Positions 24,528 to 34,144 of a stretch of 53,963 nt of DNA are shown here, in pieces. The notes beneath the pieces were generated by a model that worked only from the letters and a program-made list of their open reading frames with translations, was not told where the DNA came from and did no database searches. The DNA lies in the NCBI GenBank assembly GCA_017432485.1, contig JAFRJB010000017.1:1-53963 (forward strand). The letters run 5' to 3'. Origin of the DNA: Clostridia bacterium (GTDB lineage: Bacteria > Bacillota > Clostridia > Oscillospirales > Acutalibacteraceae). Each line of letters starts with the position of its first letter. Position 1 is the first letter of the stretch. The position numbers and the translations under genes were made by a program.

Positions 24528-27500
24528 TTATTTGGTTTTCGTTTCAACATTTTCACCGGCTTCTGTTTCTGCCGCCTTCTTCTTGCGCCTTGCAATCAGA
24601 ATAATAATTGCTGCTGCAACTGCCACAACGCCTGCTAATGTACCGACGAAGAGCGGGGTGTTATAGAAGAAGCGAGCCAAAGCGTTACTGGAAACGGTAA
24701 TGTGCTTAAAGACAAGCTGCTCAAATTTATTGCCTGCGTTGTCTTCATAATTAAAGGTCACATCGCTGTAGTTACCCTTGAGCACAAAGGAATACTCACC
24801 GGTTTCCTTATTATAAGTGAACTTATACTGATCGTCACCAAGCAGAATTACTTTAGCATCATCACCCTTACCGATGGTTAATGTCACAGTTTCATAGTTG
24901 ATGCCCGAGCCGTTATCAATGGGCTTGAATGTAACTGTGTATTCGCCGGCAGCAATGGAATAGTAGCTATCCTTCTTGCTTTCGTCGAGGTTAATTTCGA
25001 TAGAGGGTGCTGTTTCATCATGGATGAAGGAGAGGATCGGCAGTTTTTCAGCGCCGGGAACCTTACCCTTCTCGTTAGAGTTCTTGCTGGTATTGCCTGC
25101 GCCGTCATGAGAAGTAACCAAAAGCTTATACAGTGCATCATTCTTAAATGCAGAAGCATTAAGCGAATAAATCACAGTGTAATAACCGCTATTTTCTCTA
25201 ACACTGCCGCCGCTTGTAGTGTAATCCTTACCGGCTTTGAGGGTCACTAACTTACCATCAATCGAAAGCTGCAATACCGATTTTGTAACATCAATCGGGT
25301 CTACATTTCTTTCTTGAATGGTTAATTGTGCAAAGTCCTTCGGGTTATTGGTGTACTTCTTGGTCACCAACTTGGTTGCCGCTTCGCCCAAGGTGAAGAT
25401 GGAACCGTTTCTGTTGACTGCGAAGTAACGCACAATCTGTGTGGTGTTGCCCGCCTTGTCGTAAGCATCCACCGTAACGGTATAGAAGTCATCCTTTGTC
25501 TTATTATCTCTGCTGATAGCTTCGATAATGCTGTCAATATCCACACTGGTCTGATGACTGCCGCGCAATGTCTGCGTGAAGTTATGCGCCTGACCGAAAA
25601 TGGTGATATTCACATAGTCATAGTATGTATCGGAAATGCTGACGCCGGAAGCAAATTCTTTATTTGTGGTTGCGTTCTTATCGCTACCGGTATCTTGACC
25701 GTTAAACTCATACTTGATTGCAGGGTTAGTCTGGTCAACATAGAAGGTTTCCGGCTTATAATCTCTGACTCTTGCGCCGTTTTGAACAAAGATAGCATCT
25801 CTGTTTGCTCTATCCTTGCAAGCAAAGTCCAGCGTGTACTTATCGCCCTTAACGGAATCTGCCGTATAGGTTGCGGTATGGGTATCGCCGCTATTACTCC
25901 ATGTTAACTGCGGGTGCTGAACGGAACCGTCATTCATCTTCAGGGAGAAGACAAACTTCTGCGGATTCCAGTTGTGCTCAACAACCTGAATGGTTGCGGT
26001 TCTGGGCTTGCTGTAGTAATTTCCATTCTTCGGCGTTGCCGCAGACTTATACGTTACGGTCACAACCGGGTCAGTCAAGTCAATGGTGAATTCTGCGCCT
26101 GCCACCGTACCGGCTGCGAAAGCAACCTTTGCGGTATTCTGCGCTCTGTCTTTACCGTTAACTTTGAAGGTATAGTCGCCGTCTTTATCAAATGCCACTT
26201 TAGCCGTACAGCGATAGTTACCATCCGAAAGTTTCACTTCAGACCAGGAAAGACCTTTTAATCTGCTGCCGTTCTTAATCACATTCATCAAGTCGGCATT
26301 GAAGTTTCTGTCAGTCACCTCTACCGTAGCGGTTCTCGGAGCTTTGAAATATTTGCTTTCGCTCGCAGAGTTGTTATTGTAAGAAATCTTCACTTGCGGT
26401 GCAGTCTTATCTACACCAACGATGTAATAATCATAGGTCTTATTGCCTGCTCTGTCGGTTAATTCAACCAGAATAACAATATCGTTGCTGTCGTTTCTGA
26501 CAGTGACGGTTTTTTGCATTGTCGTAATTAGGTTGCTTTCGCCGCTTGCGCTCCAGCCGCTGTCGCCGATGACTTCGCCATCGTTAGTGACAGTCGCCAC
26601 ACCATTTTGGTTGTTTGCAGAGTCTTGATTCGGCTGGCCGACAACAGACCATTCAATTTCCTTAATGCCGGAATACAAATCTTTGACAGTGAGCACTACC
26701 GGAATATCCTTATTATACAGCGGTACCTTGCTCGCCTTGTAATCCATCTTGGCATCTGTTTGTGCATTGCCGGTGTAGTTGTATGTATACTGCGTTTTTT
26801 CGCTTGAAACAGGATCTCTGTTCGGTTTAATGGAAATAGAAGAACTTGCCTTATGCTGGGTCATATCTTCCAAAACCGTGTCATATGGATTGACAAAGCC
26901 TTCATATTTTGCGGAGAGATAGCTCTTATATGCAGGATCTACCCAACCTTTGGTTTCACCGTTGGTCGGTGTGTTTTCCGCATAGTCTTTGGCAATCGCA
27001 TATAAGTTGCCCTTGAAGGGTCCCTCAATTAAGAATGTCTTGGTGGAGTACCCGACACCATCTTTAGTCGTCCGCACAAAGGAACCGGATACGGGCTTAC
27101 AGGTAACGGTTTGACCGGCATTGCTGTAGGCTTCAAGCGTAATGTCACTCACACCGCAGGTGTGCTTGTTAAAGCCTTCCGGCTCATAGTCACACACATA
27201 AACTGTTACCTTAGTGTTCTGTTCAAAGTAATAATCGTAATAGTCGGTATCCTTACCGGCAACGATTGCCTTTTCGCCGTTTTCATACTCTTCGTCGCCA
27301 ACATAGGCTCTACCGGAGGTCTCAAAAGAGAAATCGGTAACTTTCGGTGCAAAAACATCGATATATCCGGTATAGTCTTTGCTGCTTACATTACCCGCAT
27401 TGTCGGTTAATGTGACTTCTAATACATATACACCGTACTTGAGCGCGGTTTCATCATGAAACGCCTTAATCTGTGCGGAATTGATGTCAAAGCTGCGGTC

Positions 27501-30500
27501 TTCAATCAAATTGTTGCCGCTGTAGTAACTGCTAATTGCTTTGCCAGCAGCATCCTCACTTAAAGCATGACCATTGAGCGTAACTGCAATATCACCGATG
27601 CCGGAGTTATCATCATGAACACTTACATGGAAATTAAAGTCACTTGCAAAAGTATCTTTGGAAGCATAGTCGGCACTTTCATCCACCGTGATGGCAATGC
27701 TGCCCTCCTTGGTATCTTTAATGATGCCGCCGTCTGTATTGCTACCGTCTTTACCGTCTTTAATCGTATCAACAGTGGTGCTGTTCGTGGAATAATCCAC
27801 TGCCGTAGCGGTTAAACCGTTTCTAAACTGCGGTTCAACGGTGAAGGTATAGCTCACCACACCGCTTGCATCCGGTGTTAAGCCGCTTTCTTTAGAAGCA
27901 GGCACAAATTGGTTCTTAATCTGCAGGGTGGTTTTATCCACCGAACCGATTGCGCCATCAACATCATAAGAAGAGTAGGTAATGGTATCAATGCCCGCTA
28001 CCGCATCCCTTGCGGTGATGGTCACCTCGGCAGGTACCAAATAATTAAAGATGCCGAAAGTAATGCCGTTAAGCACTTTTCTGACCGGTGTTTCGTTGAC
28101 AGAAAGTTCTAAAACTTCAGGCACTTTCTTGTCGTACGTAACATTCTTCGGTTCTGCTTCGGTATTGTTACCTGCCAAATCGGCATAGTTGTAATCTACT
28201 GTGAAGTTTGCTTCATAGTCTTCCAGCGCAATGTCAATAGTATGTGTATCGCCGCTATGCGACCAATTTGCATCCTCTTTCAAATAATCAACAAATGCAC
28301 TCTCAGCGGCTGCATTATGTGCGCTTAAAACATCAAATACCTGAATGTTTGAAACAAAGTCAGCCGCATTAAAGTTGCGCTCTTCAACAGTAAGAGTTAA
28401 CTCGATGGGGTTGGCTTCATTATAATAATCGACTTCATTACCGTTCTTATCTTTGACAACCTGCACCGGTGTCTTATAGCTCGGGGTAATCTCTGCAGGT
28501 GTGGTATCAATGACCATTGTCTTGGTGGTCACGGTTGCACTGTGGTCCGCCAAATCGGTATAGGTAAGCGTTACAATGAAATCACCATCATTTTGATTAG
28601 CGGGAATTGTAATGCTGATTGTTTTAGCATCCTCATCCCAAACTGCACTAAAGAGATTGGTTGCTTCAGCGGGATTTGCACTACCTTCATAATAGGTTTC
28701 ATACTGCGGTGTCTCATCCACGGGATTTACATTCTTTTCAATCTTAAGAACGACATCCTCTTTGAGTGCATCCACAACATTTTGCTCTGCCTTCAAATCA
28801 GCAAGTTTTTTATAATAGTTACGGAAGAAATATTCTTCATCAATTGTGAATTTTGCTGTAGCATCGCCGGAATAATAATACTTATCATCAACCTGCTGCA
28901 CACTGTCAACATATTCTGTTGTTGTAAATATCGGGTCCGTTGTGTCTACTATTACACCGCTGTAATCTTCAGCTGTGGTATCTTGAATCTTCTGAGTAGA
29001 GGCAGTGTTACCGGAATTATCCCAAACGGTTGCTTCAATAGAATCTCTGTACTCACTATTAATCGTGAAAGTATAGGAAGCGCTGTCAGGATTCTCAGGT
29101 GTCAAATCCTTTTCTTCGGAACTGCCCTTGCTATCCTCAATCTTTAAAGAAATGTGCTCAAACTTTTGCAAACCGGAATAACCGTCACTCATCGAAACGG
29201 TTACTTCTACATAATTGAAGAAACCGAATGTGATTTCATTGAGAATTCTGTATGCCAATGACTGCGCGCTGGAAAGACTGATAGCCGGCGTTTCTTCATC
29301 ACAAGTAAAGGCATCCGGTGTCTCCGAATCTTTTTTGTAAATGCTATTGTCGTTTTCCGGCTTAGTGGTAAAATCATTCTTTGCATAATCTTGTAATGTT
29401 GATAATGCAAATGTATAAAGCGCATCATCTGTATAAGGAATGGTTAAGGTATGAGTATCACCACTATCTACCCAGTTTGTCATTGCATCTGCCAACGCAG
29501 ACTTAGCTGCATTATTTTCAATTTCTTCACCCGCAATCGTTTTGGCAGTAATGATTGCAGCAAATGTTTCTTTATCGAAATTGCGCTCCTCAACCGTAAT
29601 CGTTGCTGTTCTGTTGAGGAAATAACCTTCAGCAGCGCGCTGCGCGGAGATATCGTCTTCATAGCTGATTTCAACGACAGGTTTAACTGTATCCATAACC
29701 ATCGTTTCGGTGGTTACGCTAACACTGTGATCCGACAAATCGGTGTAAGAAAGAGTTACAATATAATCGCCGTCATTTGCAGCGCTATTAAGCTCTTTCG
29801 GAATGGTAATGCTGATTGTTTTAGCATCCTCATCCCAAGCTGCGCTAAAGAGATTGGTCGCTTCAGCGGGATTTGCACTGCCTTCATAATAGGTTTCATA
29901 CTGCGGTGTCTCATCCACGGGATTTACATTCTTTTCAATCTTAAGAACGACATCCTCTTTGAGTGCATCCACAACATTTTGCTCTGCCTTCAAATCAGCA
30001 AGTTCTTTATAATAGTTACGGAAGAAGTATTCTTCATCCACCGTGAATTTCACGGTAGCATCGCCGTCATAATAATACTTACTACCTACGTTTCTAACAC
30101 TATCAACATATTCTGTTTTCGTAATTACCGGGTCTTTTGTATCAACGATCACACGTCTTTGGTCATCTGCCTGAGTGGAATCGCGCCCGGAATTGTCTTT
30201 TGCGGAATACGAAATTTGGCCCTTAAATTCCGCCGCACTTGCCGGAGCGGAAATCACATAGTAATAAGAATCATCTGTATCAAGAGTAAGTTCTTCTACC
30301 GGTACCGTCACTGCCTCTTCTTCGCCGATTTGATACGTGATAGAAGCGATATCGGCATGTTCATCCTTTGCTCTAAGTGTCACCTCTGCCGGTGCATCAT
30401 AGAAGCCGAAAGAAAGGAGTTCGAGCACTCTATATGCCAGCGCTTTAGAGTATTCGATATCATATGTGGTCGGGTTAACCCGGTCAACCTTGACTTCTTC

Positions 30501-33041
30501 TCTTTCAAGCACTTCTGAAACATAACCCGTGCTCAACTCTTTAATGGCAAAGCGCGGCTTAGTGATACCGTTTTGCTCATACACAAGAGTTTCTTTAAAA
30601 GCAGCCGAGTCGCCATTCTCATAGCAAAGTGCATAGCCCTCTTTTGCCTGAATGGTAACCGGATTTTGATACCAACCGTCGATACCTTTATCCATTTCAT
30701 CTTTTACATATGTATATTGTGTATCATAAGAAGGATAGGAAATTGCTAAATCGCCATTATCCACCGTTACATTATAGTTACCGGTGACATTTGTTTCACC
30801 ATTATAAATAGTATAAGAAGAGACACCTAAACGGTCGGCATAAGTACCGACAGCTGTTTCTTCACCGCTAAATACCGGTTCTATCGTATGACCGCTAACC
30901 AAACCGGTCACTTCGAATCTATCTGCCGCCGTGGTGTAATCATAGCCCTCTGCCGGGTGAGGCAGTGCGGTATACGTTGCATTTACGGGCTTAATGGTTA
31001 ATGTTACCTCTTTTTGATTGATGGTCAATTGACCGGCTTGATAAGTGATATTGTAGTTAGCGGTAACATCTTTGCTGCCTCTCTTAATCACTGCATCTTT
31101 TGTATTAATGCTATGATTACCGACATCCGAATACTCTCCGACAATCTCGTAAGAATCCAGAGTATCTGTACCGCAAAGTTCTGCCGTAACAGTGCTATCA
31201 TTTGCACTATAGCTCTTAGCGTCGTAAGTAACCGTTTTATCTGCTGTGATAACAGTTACATCTTTTTGCGCAATCGCAGCCGTTACCGGTACTTCTGCTT
31301 CACCGTAATTTTTGGTTAAAACCACAGTAATATCGTATGTGCCGACATCCGTAATTTCGGGGCATTCCGTATAGGTATTCCCGTTATATACATAGTGGTC
31401 AACCGGGTCTGCACCAAAAGGCAGTGCAGTAGTGACATTAACAGCTTTGTGCGCTGCAGCATCATAAGTATCACTATATACATCAAAGTTGACGTCTTCC
31501 GTAGCAGCCGGGTTAATGGTTGCCGTCACGTTTTGAACCAATTCGTTGTAGTTTTCGTTTCTTGTTACTTTGACCCAAACAAGTTTGGTATCTTCAACAT
31601 TGGTGATAGTGGGCATAGTGGAAGAGTAGGAACTGTTATCTTCGGAATACGCAACCGTATCACCCTCAACGGTGCCTTCCACCGCCACGGCATCAAAAGT
31701 TTCACCGGTATATGTTGCGGTCGTTCCTTCAATGGTAACGCCGGTAATATCAATCGGATTGACTTTCAGTTTTGCCTGAAATTCCACACTCTCGTAATTA
31801 TCCGTATCATCAGGAGTGAACACAGCAGTATATTCTGTTTTCTCGCTGTCGTTAACGGTAGGTGCGATGGTAGTATCCTTCCAAACCGCCGTACCGGCAA
31901 CTGTCTTACTGCCGGATTGAGCAGTCACACTGGAAAAACTGCTGTCAGCCAAAGTCTGTTGATAATTAATAGCTCCTACCGTATAGTCGGTAATGGCAGG
32001 CACTCCTTTTTCAACCGTAATATTATAAGTAATCTCTTTAGAAGAATACACATAATCGGTTGCAATGCTTGCAGTAATGGTTGCCAAACCTACCTTATGC
32101 GCGGTAATTTCACCATTGTCATCAACCGTTACGACAGTATTATCCGAAGAAGAATATGTAACTTCACCGGTGGTATTATTTGTGCTCTTTGCCTGATTGC
32201 TCAGTGTTTCGCCAACACCGATTGCTGCAGGGGCAGCATCATCAAATGCAAAAGAATCATCATTTTGTGTTAAAATCTTGCCTTCGCCCTCGCATCGTGT
32301 GCAGGTAACAGTCACTTTACCGTTTTCGCACTCAGTGCAATTGCTCTCAACTTTGCCGCTGCCGGAGCAGGTAGGACACTCAATGTTTTGCTCTATTTGA
32401 CCGTCACCGCCGCATGTGGCGCAATCGAGTTGACCGGAACCGCCGCAAATCGCACAATTGCCGGAGCCGCCGCAATAGGTGCAGGGCTGACCGTCGATGT
32501 ACCCAGCGTCACATTGCGAACAGGCGCCGCCTTCACAATCCGGGCAATCCACTTTGCCGGCACTGCAATTCGTACATTCTACAGAATTCGTTTTTGTTCC
32601 GCTGCCACCGCAAGTTGAGCATGTCACTTGCAGCTTGCCATCGCCGCCGCAAGTTGAGCAATCTTGCTCTACGGTTTTGTGACCTTCACAGTTCGGGCAA
32701 GTTTCGTACTCGTTAGTAATCTGACCCGTACCGTCGCAAGTGGTGCATTTGAGTTGGCCGAAACCTTCGCAATTTGTACACTCTGTCGACTCAATGCCGT
32801 CACCGCCGCAATAGGTGCAAGGCTGACCATCAATGAACCCTTCGGTACAATGCGTACAGGGGCTGTTCACCTGCCCGTCTTCGCATGCCGGGCAATCCAC
32901 AAAACCGTTGCCGCCGCAAGCTGCGCACTCAACGATCTCTTTCTGCGCTGCCAATACCATGGAAAGCGGGAATGATGAGAAAAGCATCATTACCACCAGT
33001 ATAATTGCCAGCACTTTTTTGCTAACTTTTACCTTTTCCAT
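24528..33041 (-). CDS. Giant surface protein: zinc-finger-like Cys domain plus many Ig-like domains, C-terminal membrane anchor
   Basis: 2837 residues. A signal peptide (1-31, ending SMVLAAQ) is followed by a region (about 36-257) with 18 CxxC motifs, many as CxxCxGxG like the DnaJ zinc finger. A Big_2-like Ig domain (about 275-345; VTVDDNGEITAHKVGLATIT) follows, then MBG/YDG-type modules to about 800 (VTYDAKSYSANDSTV). After that come many bacterial Ig-like modules with recurring VDTKDP / DNSGN / VEERNF signatures. The C-terminus has one helix (LFVGTLAGVVAVAAAIIILIA) and a basic stop-transfer. There is no LPxTG motif, so it is membrane-anchored rather than sortase-attached. It is probably an adhesin or surface stalk, and last in the kinase operon. 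Two modules 399 residues apart are near-identical. Confidence 0.85.
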   Translation of the reverse strand: MEKVKVSKKVLAIILVVMMLFSSFPLSMVLAAQKEIVECAACGGNGFVDCPACEDGQVNSPCTHCTEGFIDGQPCTYCGGDGIESTECTNCEGFGQLKCTTCDGTGQITNEYETCPNCEGHKTVEQDCSTCGGDGKLQVTCSTCGGSGTKTNSVECTNCSAGKVDCPDCEGGACSQCDAGYIDGQPCTYCGGSGNCAICGGSGQLDCATCGGDGQIEQNIECPTCSGSGKVESNCTECENGKVTVTCTRCEGEGKILTQNDDSFAFDDAAPAAIGVGETLSNQAKSTNNTTGEVTYSSSDNTVVTVDDNGEITAHKVGLATITASIATDYVYSSKEITYNITVEKGVPAITDYTVGAINYQQTLADSSFSSVTAQSGSKTVAGTAVWKDTTIAPTVNDSEKTEYTAVFTPDDTDNYESVEFQAKLKVNPIDITGVTIEGTTATYTGETFDAVAVEGTVEGDTVAYSEDNSSYSSTMPTITNVEDTKLVWVKVTRNENYNELVQNVTATINPAATEDVNFDVYSDTYDAAAHKAVNVTTALPFGADPVDHYVYNGNTYTECPEITDVGTYDITVVLTKNYGEAEVPVTAAIAQKDVTVITADKTVTYDAKSYSANDSTVTAELCGTDTLDSYEIVGEYSDVGNHSINTKDAVIKRGSKDVTANYNITYQAGQLTINQKEVTLTIKPVNATYTALPHPAEGYDYTTAADRFEVTGLVSGHTIEPVFSGEETAVGTYADRLGVSSYTIYNGETNVTGNYNVTVDNGDLAISYPSYDTQYTYVKDEMDKGIDGWYQNPVTIQAKEGYALCYENGDSAAFKETLVYEQNGITKPRFAIKELSTGYVSEVLEREEVKVDRVNPTTYDIEYSKALAYRVLELLSFGFYDAPAEVTLRAKDEHADIASITYQIGEEEAVTVPVEELTLDTDDSYYYVISAPASAAEFKGQISYSAKDNSGRDSTQADDQRRVIVDTKDPVITKTEYVDSVRNVGSKYYYDGDATVKFTVDEEYFFRNYYKELADLKAEQNVVDALKEDVVLKIEKNVNPVDETPQYETYYEGSANPAEATNLFSAAWDEDAKTISITIPKELNSAANDGDYIVTLSYTDLSDHSVSVTTETMVMDTVKPVVEISYEDDISAQRAAEGYFLNRTATITVEERNFDKETFAAIITAKTIAGEEIENNAAKSALADAMTNWVDSGDTHTLTIPYTDDALYTFALSTLQDYAKNDFTTKPENDNSIYKKDSETPDAFTCDEETPAISLSSAQSLAYRILNEITFGFFNYVEVTVSMSDGYSGLQKFEHISLKIEDSKGSSEEKDLTPENPDSASYTFTINSEYRDSIEATVWDNSGNTASTQKIQDTTAEDYSGVIVDTTDPIFTTTEYVDSVQQVDDKYYYSGDATAKFTIDEEYFFRNYYKKLADLKAEQNVVDALKEDVVLKIEKNVNPVDETPQYETYYEGSANPAEATNLFSAVWDEDAKTISITIPANQNDGDFIVTLTYTDLADHSATVTTKTMVIDTTPAEITPSYKTPVQVVKDKNGNEVDYYNEANPIELTLTVEERNFNAADFVSNIQVFDVLSAHNAAAESAFVDYLKEDANWSHSGDTHTIDIALEDYEANFTVDYNYADLAGNNTEAEPKNVTYDKKVPEVLELSVNETPVRKVLNGITFGIFNYLVPAEVTITARDAVAGIDTITYSSYDVDGAIGSVDKTTLQIKNQFVPASKESGLTPDASGVVSYTFTVEPQFRNGLTATAVDYSTNSTTVDTIKDGKDGSNTDGGIIKDTKEGSIAITVDESADYASKDTFASDFNFHVSVHDDNSGIGDIAVTLNGHALSEDAAGKAISSYYSGNNLIEDRSFDINSAQIKAFHDETALKYGVYVLEVTLTDNAGNVSSKDYTGYIDVFAPKVTDFSFETSGRAYVGDEEYENGEKAIVAGKDTDYYDYYFEQNTKVTVYVCDYEPEGFNKHTCGVSDITLEAYSNAGQTVTCKPVSGSFVRTTKDGVGYSTKTFLIEGPFKGNLYAIAKDYAENTPTNGETKGWVDPAYKSYLSAKYEGFVNPYDTVLEDMTQHKASSSISIKPNRDPVSSEKTQYTYNYTGNAQTDAKMDYKASKVPLYNKDIPVVLTVKDLYSGIKEIEWSVVGQPNQDSANNQNGVATVTNDGEVIGDSGWSASGESNLITTMQKTVTVRNDSNDIVILVELTDRAGNKTYDYYIVGVDKTAPQVKISYNNNSASESKYFKAPRTATVEVTDRNFNADLMNVIKNGSRLKGLSWSEVKLSDGNYRCTAKVAFDKDGDYTFKVNGKDRAQNTAKVAFAAGTVAGAEFTIDLTDPVVTVTYKSAATPKNGNYYSKPRTATIQVVEHNWNPQKFVFSLKMNDGSVQHPQLTWSNSGDTHTATYTADSVKGDKYTLDFACKDRANRDAIFVQNGARVRDYKPETFYVDQTNPAIKYEFNGQDTGSDKNATTNKEFASGVSISDTYYDYVNITIFGQAHNFTQTLRGSHQTSVDIDSIIEAISRDNKTKDDFYTVTVDAYDKAGNTTQIVRYFAVNRNGSIFTLGEAATKLVTKKYTNNPKDFAQLTIQERNVDPIDVTKSVLQLSIDGKLVTLKAGKDYTTSGGSVRENSGYYTVIYSLNASAFKNDALYKLLVTSHDGAGNTSKNSNEKGKVPGAEKLPILSFIHDETAPSIEINLDESKKDSYYSIAAGEYTVTFKPIDNGSGINYETVTLTIGKGDDAKVILLGDDQYKFTYNKETGEYSFVLKGNYSDVTFNYEDNAGNKFEQLVFKHITVSSNALARFFYNTPLFVGTLAGVVAVAAAIIILIARRKKKAAETEAGENVETKTK
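28615..28870 (-). repeat. Intragenic duplicated module, copy B
   Basis: About 240 bases nearly identical to 29812-30067, offset 1197 bases (399 codons). Both encode DEEYFFRNYYK and the following ~80 residues with only a few differences. Near-identity at the DNA level, including silent sites, points to recent duplication or gene conversion within the giant surface protein gene. Confidence 0.85.
29812..30067 (-). repeat. Intragenic duplicated module, copy A
   Basis: Partner of 28615-28870, nearer the protein's N-terminus. The surrounding Ig-like modules are much more diverged from each other than these two copies are. Confidence 0.85.
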
Positions 33042-33044
33042 CCT

Positions 33045-33473
33045 TTAATCCTCCACATTTGAAGTGATGTATTTATAATTCTTTCCATTTAAAACACAAT
33101 GCATTTCCAATGAAAAAAAGAATAAAGCAATACTGATATAGCCGATAAATATCTGACTTTGTAAAACCAAAAACACGATAGAGGCGATACAACTGACTAT
33201 CATCAGGCAATCAAACACTATTGCCGGTTTGTTGCTAAAAAAGTTTATGATACCGATTTTTCCTTCATCGGCACCGGCAGCCTTTCGCTGTTTTGAGAGC
33301 AGCACACTCAAAACAATGCCGCCTGCCAAACCCAGCCAAAAAACAATACCGATAAAAACGTTGCCGATTCTGCCGCCGCGAGTGACATCATTTGTTAAAC
33401 CCGCAAATGCCAGCGCGAGCGAAGATGCCCCAAAAGCGGCAATTTGCGCATAGAGTAAACGTTTTTCTTTCAT
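33045..33473 (-). CDS. Small membrane protein, four predicted helices
   Basis: 142 residues. Hydrophobic segments lie at about 7-26, 38-60, 82-104 and 108-128. A short basic loop (SKQRKAAGADEGK) sits after the second helix. I do not recognise the family. The gene lies 12 bases after the EGTEVL-motif protein and three bases before the giant surface protein gene, so it is almost certainly cotranscribed. It could assist display or membrane insertion of that protein, which is inferred from position only. Confidence 0.65.
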   Translation of the reverse strand: MKEKRLLYAQIAAFGASSLALAFAGLTNDVTRGGRIGNVFIGIVFWLGLAGGIVLSVLLSKQRKAAGADEGKIGIINFFSNKPAIVFDCLMIVSCIASIVFLVLQSQIFIGYISIALFFFSLEMHCVLNGKNYKYITSNVED

Positions 33474-33485
33474 CGCACAAAACTC

Positions 33486-34127
33486 CTACAGCACTTGGTC
33501 CGAATGAATCACCATTTCATTCTTTACCAAGACAAAGGTTCCTACGTGCTCATTTTTCGCATACTCAACTTTTCTTGCCACATCCACCGCATCATTTTGC
33601 TGTGGCTCTGCTGCCGAAGAAAGCACTTGTGTGCCTTCATCCGCATACATAGAAGGTGATAATACTTCTGTTCCCTCATCCGCAGAGTCGGCAGGTGATA
33701 ATACTTCTGTTCCCTCGTCTACAGGGGGTTGAACCTCTGTGCCTTCTCTCACGGAATCCTGCCCGATGGGAGCGGTTTCTCCCATCGCAGATACCGGCTG
33801 CGGCTGCGCTTGCGGCTGAGACTGCAGCGGTATGGATTTCTTATTAAGTTTCTTTGCGCCGGTATCCTGAGGCGCCGATGTAAAGCCGAATTTGATGGAA
33901 GGCGAAACCGCCGGCTTACCTTCCCCTTCACCCTGCTGTTTACGCATTTCACTGATGCCCTGTTGCTTCTTACGCCCGGTTAAGAATGCATACACACCTT
34001 TAATGTCATAAAGGAAAAAGAGCGCGATACCTGCCACCAGGCAAACAGCTGCCAATGAATAACCGACAATTGAAATAATCTTATAAACATTTGTAGGATC
34101 TGTTCCAACTGCTAATGTGATAAACAT
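33486..34127 (-). CDS. Single-pass membrane protein with repeated EGTEVL motifs
   Basis: 213 residues. One helix at about 15-40 is followed by a basic stretch (GRKKQQ) and a long Pro/Gln/Ser-rich region, so the tail should be cytosolic. Residues 128-171 carry four similar units: EGTEVQ, EGTEVLSP, EGTEVLSP and EGTQVLSS, with Thr at 130, 140, 153 and 166. Comparable Thr-x-x-Leu motifs stand before the FHA domains of the three upstream FHA proteins. The gene follows the PknB-like kinase by 17 bases. The threonines are plausible kinase targets and FHA docking sites; this is inference. No enzymatic domain is visible. Confidence 0.65.
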   Translation of the reverse strand: MFITLAVGTDPTNVYKIISIVGYSLAAVCLVAGIALFFLYDIKGVYAFLTGRKKQQGISEMRKQQGEGEGKPAVSPSIKFGFTSAPQDTGAKKLNKKSIPLQSQPQAQPQPVSAMGETAPIGQDSVREGTEVQPPVDEGTEVLSPADSADEGTEVLSPSMYADEGTQVLSSAAEPQQNDAVDVARKVEYAKNEHVGTFVLVKNEMVIHSDQVL

Positions 34128-34144
34128 TTCTCTTTCTCCTTTCT

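Noticed and set aside
29451..32273. Long plus-strand frames (355 and 292 codons) opposite the giant surface gene
   Set aside because: They are rich in Ile, Cys, Phe and Arg as expected of an antisense shadow of the repetitive gene, with no ribosome sites.
24528..33041. Sortase-anchored surface protein
   Set aside because: No LPxTG-like motif precedes the C-terminal helix; the end is a plain helix with a long charged tail.
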